The notes under the pieces were generated by a model. It saw only the letters and a list, made by a program, of their open reading frames with translations. It had not been told where the DNA came from and searched no databases. Below, in pieces: positions 60,110 through 64,000 of a DNA stretch of 64,000 bases. Each line of letters begins with the position of its first letter. The stretch's first letter is position 1. The DNA is from Brevibacillus sp051967035 (GTDB lineage: Bacteria; Bacillota; Bacilli; Brevibacillales; Brevibacillaceae), in assembly GCF_051967035.1 (NCBI RefSeq), contig NZ_JBQCKK010000001.1, positions 611,510 through 675,509 of the forward strand, in the 5' to 3' direction. Made by a program: the position numbers and the translations under genes.

Positions 60110-60559
60110 ATGGAGCAGGTTCTTCAGCTTGTAAAAGATTACTGGCCCGTTGCGGTTTGTATCATCCTGGTGGTTTTGGCGGCGCAATGGGTCGTGCGCA
60201 GTTTGATCCGGATTATTTCGCTCGCGGCTATCATCGGGGTGGTGCTTGTGCTGTTTTTCCAGTTCAGCCCGGAGGAAGTCATCCAGATGGGGCGGCAAGC
60301 GGTAGTGGCAACCCAGGAAGTGGTGGACAAGACGATCGCCCCTGTGCTGGATAGCGAACTGAAGGATGCGGACATTACGTTTCAGCCGGACGGCAGCTAT
60401 GAGGTCAAGACGGCCAGCGTCCGCATCGTGGGCAAAAAAGGAGAGACGAAGGCCACTGTCTACTACAAGGACGAAAAATGGGAAGTGGACATCGGCCAGC
60501 TGGGCAAGCTGTTCCAGGACAGACTGGGCAAAGCGGAACAAGAAACGACGACGATGTAA
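60110..60559 (+). CDS. Unknown membrane-anchored protein
   Basis: This 149-residue protein has two neighbouring hydrophobic segments (WPVAVCIILVVLAAQWVV and IIGVVLVLFFQ) and a C-terminal hydrophilic domain of about 95 residues with EEVIQMGRQAVVATQEVVDKT, then DITFQPDGSYEVKTASVRIV. There is no catalytic motif or family I recognise. ATG 60110 is preferred over GTG 60101 because AAGGAG lies eight bases upstream. It has its own terminator. Confidence 0.72.
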   Translation: MEQVLQLVKDYWPVAVCIILVVLAAQWVVRSLIRIISLAAIIGVVLVLFFQFSPEEVIQMGRQAVVATQEVVDKTIAPVLDSELKDADITFQPDGSYEVKTASVRIVGKKGETKATVYYKDEKWEVDIGQLGKLFQDRLGKAEQETTTM

Positions 60560-60598
60560 AAAAACGCATGAACCTGTAGCGGTTCGATGCGTTTTTTT
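60556..60598 (+). terminator. Intrinsic terminator
   Basis: AAAAACGCATGAACC pairs with GGTTC(G)ATGCGTTTTT with one bulged base, followed by T7. Confidence 0.8.
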
Positions 60599-60704
60599 AT
60601 GATGTGACGATCTGGATATGCTGGCAAGCTACAGAAAAAGGCCAACCGGAACAGCAGCGGTTGGCCTTGCCAATGGTTGGGATGAATCAGGTGCGGCAGG
60701 CGGC

Positions 60705-62159
60705 TCAGGCCTTGTCCGACAGCAAGGGGGGCACGCGCAGCAGCGTTGCTTGCTCGTAAGCGTAAGCCAGACGAAGCAGCACCGGCTCGGTGAAGGCCAG
60801 TCCGGTCAGTGTGATCCCGAATGGCTTTCCTTCCGGCGTGTAGCCCGCAGGTACCGTAATGGACGGATAGCCCGCTTTGGCAGGAATGGCGTAGCCTGTG
60901 CTGCCGGGGAAGAGCAGGGCGTCCAGCGCATGCTCGCGGACGACGGCATCAATCCCTTTGCGCTGCGACATTTCGAGATCGTACAGCCGCTGGCGCAAAT
61001 AGGCTGGCTCGGTCAACGTGCCGCTCGTCGCTTCCGACTGCTCCAGAATGTCTTGTCCGTAGCGAAGCGCTCTTGCTTCGTGCTCGCGATGAAAGGCGAT
61101 CATGTCCTTCAAGGTGCGAAGCGGATAGGTTGGCGCAAAGTCGTTCAAATACGCCTCGATGCCTGCTTTAAACTCGTGCATCAATACGTGGGAGCGCCAC
61201 TCCGCGTTTTCTGTCGGGATGCGGACAGGATCAATCAGCGTCGCGCCAGCCGCTTGCAGCTGCGAAAGAGCCGCTTCGTAAAGGGCGACTTCTTCCGCGG
61301 AGCATTTTGCCAGAAACCGGGAGCGAACGACGCCAATTCGCGCGCCTTGCAGACCGTTCGCATCGAGGAAGGGGAGGTAATCGCGGTGTGCGATGCCAAC
61401 GCTTTTTCCCGTTGCCGGGTCCTCGGGATCGACTCCTGCGAGAGCGCCCAGCAAAATCGCTGCGTCGGTGACGCTTCTGGCCATCGGCCCAGCCGTGTCC
61501 TGACTGTGGGAAATCGGAATTATGCCGCGGCGGCTAATGAGGCCGACTGTTGGTTTGATCCCGACCAGCGAATTTTTTTCCGCAGGGTCCAGGATGGAGC
61601 CGGATGTTTCCGTTCCGACCGCCGCCACGGCAAAGCCTGCCGCAATGGCTGCGCCCGAGCCTGAACTGGAGCCGCCCACATCAAACGTGCCGGGGCCGTA
61701 CGGATTGCGGACTTGTCCGCCGCGCGAGCTGTAGCCGTTTGGCATATGGTCGGACATGAAGTTCGCCCACTCGGTCAGGTTGGTTTTGCCCAAAAGGACG
61801 GCTCCGGCTTTCCGCAGGCGCGCCGCGACAAACGAGTCGACCGCCGCGTAGGAATCGGCCAGTGCCAGCGAGCCGGCTGTCGTGTGCATACGGTCTTTGG
61901 TCGCAATGTTGTCCTTGATGAGAACAGGGATGCCGTGCAGCGGGCCGCGACTGCCCGAGACGGCGCGCTCCCGGTCGAGTGCTTCGGCAATGAACAGGGC
62001 GTCCGGATTGATTTCACTGATCGCGTTGATATAAGGACCGTCTTTGTCATAGGCCGCGATTCGCTCCAAAAAGGAAAGCGTCAGCTCCCTGGAGGTCGTT
62101 TTTCCTTCTTCCATGGCTGCTTGCCATTCGAGAATGCTTGCTTCATAATTTGGTGACAC
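60705..62159 (-). CDS. Amidase-signature family enzyme
   Basis: This 484-residue serine hydrolase has the Ser-cisSer-Lys triad K82 (HGIPVLIKDN), S164 (VGGSSSGSG) and S188 (VGTETSGSIL), with the 24-residue Ser spacing usual for the family. It could hydrolyse amides or aryl esters; it is not the GatA subunit, since no gatB/C neighbours exist and DVGGSSSGSGAAIAAG is general to the family. The start is GTG with AAAGGTGA upstream. It is divergent from the HAD gene. Confidence 0.9.
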   Translation of the reverse strand: MSPNYEASILEWQAAMEEGKTTSRELTLSFLERIAAYDKDGPYINAISEINPDALFIAEALDRERAVSGSRGPLHGIPVLIKDNIATKDRMHTTAGSLALADSYAAVDSFVAARLRKAGAVLLGKTNLTEWANFMSDHMPNGYSSRGGQVRNPYGPGTFDVGGSSSGSGAAIAAGFAVAAVGTETSGSILDPAEKNSLVGIKPTVGLISRRGIIPISHSQDTAGPMARSVTDAAILLGALAGVDPEDPATGKSVGIAHRDYLPFLDANGLQGARIGVVRSRFLAKCSAEEVALYEAALSQLQAAGATLIDPVRIPTENAEWRSHVLMHEFKAGIEAYLNDFAPTYPLRTLKDMIAFHREHEARALRYGQDILEQSEATSGTLTEPAYLRQRLYDLEMSQRKGIDAVVREHALDALLFPGSTGYAIPAKAGYPSITVPAGYTPEGKPFGITLTGLAFTEPVLLRLAYAYEQATLLRVPPLLSDKA

Positions 62160-62294
62160 GAGTTTTCACCTTTTCTGATGGATTTGACCATTCTTATTTT
62201 ACCAAAAGCAGGGAAGCGGGAAAATGGCAGAGAAACAGAAGCGGGTGTAACGGGTAGCGCCCGCAAACCAAAAAGAAGACAGGAGTTCTTGGGC

Positions 62295-62999
62295 ATGACG
62301 ATTCAGGCTGTGCTTTTTGATTTGGACGGCACTTTGCTGGACCGCGACACGTCTCTTCTGCGATTCGTACACGATCAGTACGAGCGAATTGGCGCGCTGC
62401 AGCTTGTCCAAAAGGATGTCTTTTGCGAGCGTTTTATCGAGCTGGACCAGCACGGGTATGTATGGAAAGACAAAGTGTACGAGCAGCTTGTCGCGGAGTT
62501 CGCCATTCCCGATCTGGACGCTTCGTTTTTGCTGCAAGACTATATCAGCCAGTTTCCGCAACATTGCATTGCTTTTCCTCATCTGCACGAGACGCTTGGA
62601 CAACTGCAACAGCAGGGCATCAAGCTCGGGCTGATCTCAAACGGGTTTGGACAGTTCCAGTACGCCAATTTGCAGGCGCTCGGCATCGCGCATTTTTTCG
62701 AGGCGGTACTGATTTCGGAATGGGAAGGATTGCGCAAGCCCGACCCGGCGATTTTTCAACGGGCGCTATCCAAGCTGCGCGTACCGCCGGAGCAAGCGAT
62801 ATACGTGGGCGATCATCCGGAAAACGATGTGCGTGCCAGCCGAGCCGTCGGGATGAAAGCGGTCTGGAAGCGCAGCGATCAGTTTGCTGCGGCTGCCGAG
62901 GCGGACGCCGTCATTTCCGATCTGGCGGAAGTGATCGGAATCGCGCTCCCGGCTGTTCAGCTTCGGCGGCAGGCGAGCCGGGACCTGGACTTTATTTGA
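62295..62999 (+). CDS. HAD-family hydrolase
   Basis: This 234-residue phosphatase has motif I LFDLDGTLLD, motif II LISNGFG, motif III Lys in GLRKPDPAIF and motif IV GDHPENDV. The cap inserts at about residues 20-85. The plan fits small-molecule phosphatases such as YsaA/YfnB of B. subtilis. ATG 62295 follows AGGAG; earlier frame codons have none. Its end overlaps the convergent Nudix gene by 8 bases. Confidence 0.9.
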   Translation: MTIQAVLFDLDGTLLDRDTSLLRFVHDQYERIGALQLVQKDVFCERFIELDQHGYVWKDKVYEQLVAEFAIPDLDASFLLQDYISQFPQHCIAFPHLHETLGQLQQQGIKLGLISNGFGQFQYANLQALGIAHFFEAVLISEWEGLRKPDPAIFQRALSKLRVPPEQAIYVGDHPENDVRASRAVGMKAVWKRSDQFAAAAEADAVISDLAEVIGIALPAVQLRRQASRDLDFI

Positions 63000-63456
63000 C
63001 AATTGGCGTTGTTGCGCCGTTTGCCCAGTCGAGGATGAACGGCGCTTGATGAGGATTGAGGTTGTCCGGTAATTCGTTTTTGTCAATAAACTGCAAGCGG
63101 GTACTTTCTTCATCGCGCAGGAGGGTGCCTTCATAATCCGTGACACGAAAAATGATCTGTACACTGAACACCTTATCCCCATTGGCATACTGGGCAAAGC
63201 CGTTTTTTCCGGAGTAGATGCCAAACAGTTGCATGGCTTTGATGGTGAGGTTCGTTTCCTCAAGCACTTCGCGCCGGACCGCCTCCGCAAACGTCTCGCC
63301 GATTTCCAGCAGGCCGCCGGGAATGCCCCATATCCGGTTGTATTTTTGCTGCAACAAAATGCGTCCCTGGTCGTCTTCCAAAATAGCGCCGCAGCCTACT
63401 GTCAACAACGTCTCGTGGCCGATGAGATTGCGCATGGTCGAAATATAGTCATTCAT
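62992..63456 (-). CDS. Nudix hydrolase
   Basis: This 154-residue protein has a Nudix box GGLLEIGETFAEAVRREVLEETNL, canonical except that the Gly after EE-T is Asn. It begins TVGCGAILEDDQGRILLQQKYN with WGIPGGLLE, as in ADP-ribose-pyrophosphatase/MutT-type enzymes. The substrate is unknown. GGAGGAAAC precedes the ATG. It overlaps the HAD stop at one end and the small membrane protein at the other. Confidence 0.88.
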   Translation of the reverse strand: MNDYISTMRNLIGHETLLTVGCGAILEDDQGRILLQQKYNRIWGIPGGLLEIGETFAEAVRREVLEETNLTIKAMQLFGIYSGKNGFAQYANGDKVFSVQIIFRVTDYEGTLLRDEESTRLQFIDKNELPDNLNPHQAPFILDWANGATTPIVK

Positions 63457-63667
63457 GGGTGTTTCCTCCGCTTATCAGCTTGAGCGCATCGCTCGCCAGG
63501 CGTCGAAAATCAGCGTCAGGCCGCAGGTGAGGGTCGATCAGCTTCGCGGCAAGCCACACAGGCTCGGGCTTGATCCCCAGATCGAACAGGAAATCATAGT
63601 TGATCTCGTAGTTGACGAAAACAAGCCCGACCAAAAAACCGATGACGATGCTTATCTTCTTTTCCAT
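63449..63667 (-). CDS. Small membrane protein
   Basis: This 72-residue protein has one hydrophobic segment (ISIVIGFLVGLVFVNYEINYDF) followed by PEPVWLAAKLIDPHLRPDAD. Its final bases overlap the Nudix start, so the two are coupled. ATG 63667 follows GGGAGGAG. It is not recognised. Confidence 0.65.
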   Translation of the reverse strand: MEKKISIVIGFLVGLVFVNYEINYDFLFDLGIKPEPVWLAAKLIDPHLRPDADFRRLASDALKLISGGNTHE

Positions 63668-63772
63668 AGCTCCTCCCAAGCAAAGGATGAAATTTCCATT
63701 TCGTGATCCTTGTTCATTATGAAGCAGAACCTGTCTTTCGACAACCCCAAAAAATGCCCCCCATCCAGGCAA

Positions 63773-63809
63773 AAAAACAAGCTGACTTCCACAAGGGACA
63801 GTCAGCTTG
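63773..63809 (-). terminator. Minus-strand terminator next to the insertion element
   Basis: AAGCTGAC and GTCAGCTT form a hairpin; on the minus strand it is followed by a run of seven T. It would stop transcription arriving from the right and marks the edge before the mobile element. Confidence 0.65.
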
Positions 63810-63826
63810 CCTGGTTATATAACGAA

Positions 63827-63849
63827 AACCCCCAGTTTGACTGGGGGTT
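63827..63849 (+). repeat. Subterminal hairpin of the IS element
   Basis: Nine-base perfect inverted repeat with a five-base loop; the likely single-strand recognition site of TnpA. Confidence 0.65.
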
Positions 63850-63947
63850 CAGGAAAGCTTATAGCTATGAGTAGCCATCCCTTGCCCCCAGTGATAAGAT
63901 GAGAGCCGGTCTGCCAACCGCTCACACGAATCACAGGAGGACAAAGG

Positions 63948-64000
63948 ATGGACAAAAGCAGTCTAGCACATACCAAATGGAACTGCAAATACCACATTGT
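63948..64000 (+). CDS. tnpA: IS200/IS605-family transposase TnpA (N-terminal fragment)
   Basis: The last 53 bases encode MDKSSLAHTKWNCKYHIV, which matches the N-terminus of IS200-type Y1 transposases (conserved H-T-x-W-N-C-K-Y-H-I-V). AGGAGGACAAAGG precedes the ATG. The HUH motif and catalytic Tyr are outside the window. Confidence 0.82.
   Translation, partial: MDKSSLAHTKWNCKYHI

Larger units (their letters stand above)
63815..64000 (+). mobile_element. Left end of an IS200/IS605-family insertion sequence (partial)
   Basis: A perfect subterminal hairpin, AACCCCCAG-TTTGA-CTGGGGGTT (63827-63849), is followed 98 bases later by a transposase start. Such subterminal hairpins are the recognition structures of Y1-transposase elements. 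The exact left boundary is uncertain (about 63810-63826); the right end is outside the window. Confidence 0.7.

Noticed and set aside
60705..62159. GatA of the tRNA amidotransferase
   Set aside because: The family signature is shared by all amidases, no gatB or gatC is near, and the gene stands alone, so only a general amidase call is justified.

Overview
The window looks like a chromosomal segment of a spore-forming Firmicute of the Paenibacillaceae, most likely Brevibacillus (inference). The reasons are the gene order, which follows the Bacillus subtilis ypiA-ypiB-ypiF-qcrABC-ypjAB-(ypjC/D)-dapB-mgsA-bshB1-bshA-cca-birA-panBCD-dinG...asnS-dnaD block, together with AAGGAGG-type ribosome binding sites, many GTG/TTG starts and a moderately high GC content. 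Almost all of the first 50 kb reads on the plus strand. No rRNA, tRNA or CRISPR array was seen.

Region by region: 1-1.6 kb holds the end of an unknown gene, then an ECF sigma factor and its zinc-finger anti-sigma factor. 1.6-4.6 kb holds a TPR protein, an unknown 372-residue protein, a short IDEAL-domain protein and a DUF2487 protein. 4.8-8.4 kb encodes the menaquinol:cytochrome c oxidoreductase (qcrABC) and ypjA/ypjB. 8.5-15.3 kb runs from a YitT-type membrane protein through a MazG-like enzyme, dapB, mgsA, the bacillithiol genes bshB1/bshA, cca and birA. 15.3-17.7 kb is the pantothenate operon panBCD, preceded by a leader that folds like the PAN RNA motif and ends in an intrinsic terminator. 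17.8-25.9 kb holds a second TPR protein, dinG, rex, an MtaD-type deaminase, an unknown membrane protein and a YpmB-like protein.

25.9-30 kb contains two of the more unusual things in the window: a membrane AAA/M41 protease without the usual FtsH external domain, translationally coupled to a small anchored protein that could supply one, and a protein built of about thirty ten-residue repeats with a WIAG-type tail. asnS and a DnaD-family gene follow.

32.2-39.2 kb is a seven-gene glycan operon: coiled-coil protein, three glycosyltransferases, nucleotidyltransferase, epimerase and UDP-glucose dehydrogenase. It starts at an exact match to the sporulation sigma-K promoter consensus and resembles the B. 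subtilis cotSA/ytdA-ytcABC spore-coat polysaccharide genes. 39.3-51.4 kb carries pepF, a short-chain dehydrogenase-like protein with altered catalytic residues, a YajQ-family protein, an acyl-CoA synthetase, leuCD with a divergent LysR gene, a thioredoxin, a pseudouridine synthase and a YheC/D-type ATP-grasp gene.

51.4-56.3 kb looks like an acquired or remodelled accessory stretch. It has a decayed SRAP-domain pseudogene, an SMR efflux gene and a complete taurine uptake and desulfonation operon (tauC-tauA-tauB-tauD) on the minus strand, in visibly more AT-rich DNA. 56.3-64 kb holds Nudix and GNAT genes, D-serine dehydratase beside a DauR-type regulator, an amidase, a HAD hydrolase, a second Nudix gene and, at the right edge, the left end of an IS200/IS605-family element whose transposase runs out of the window.
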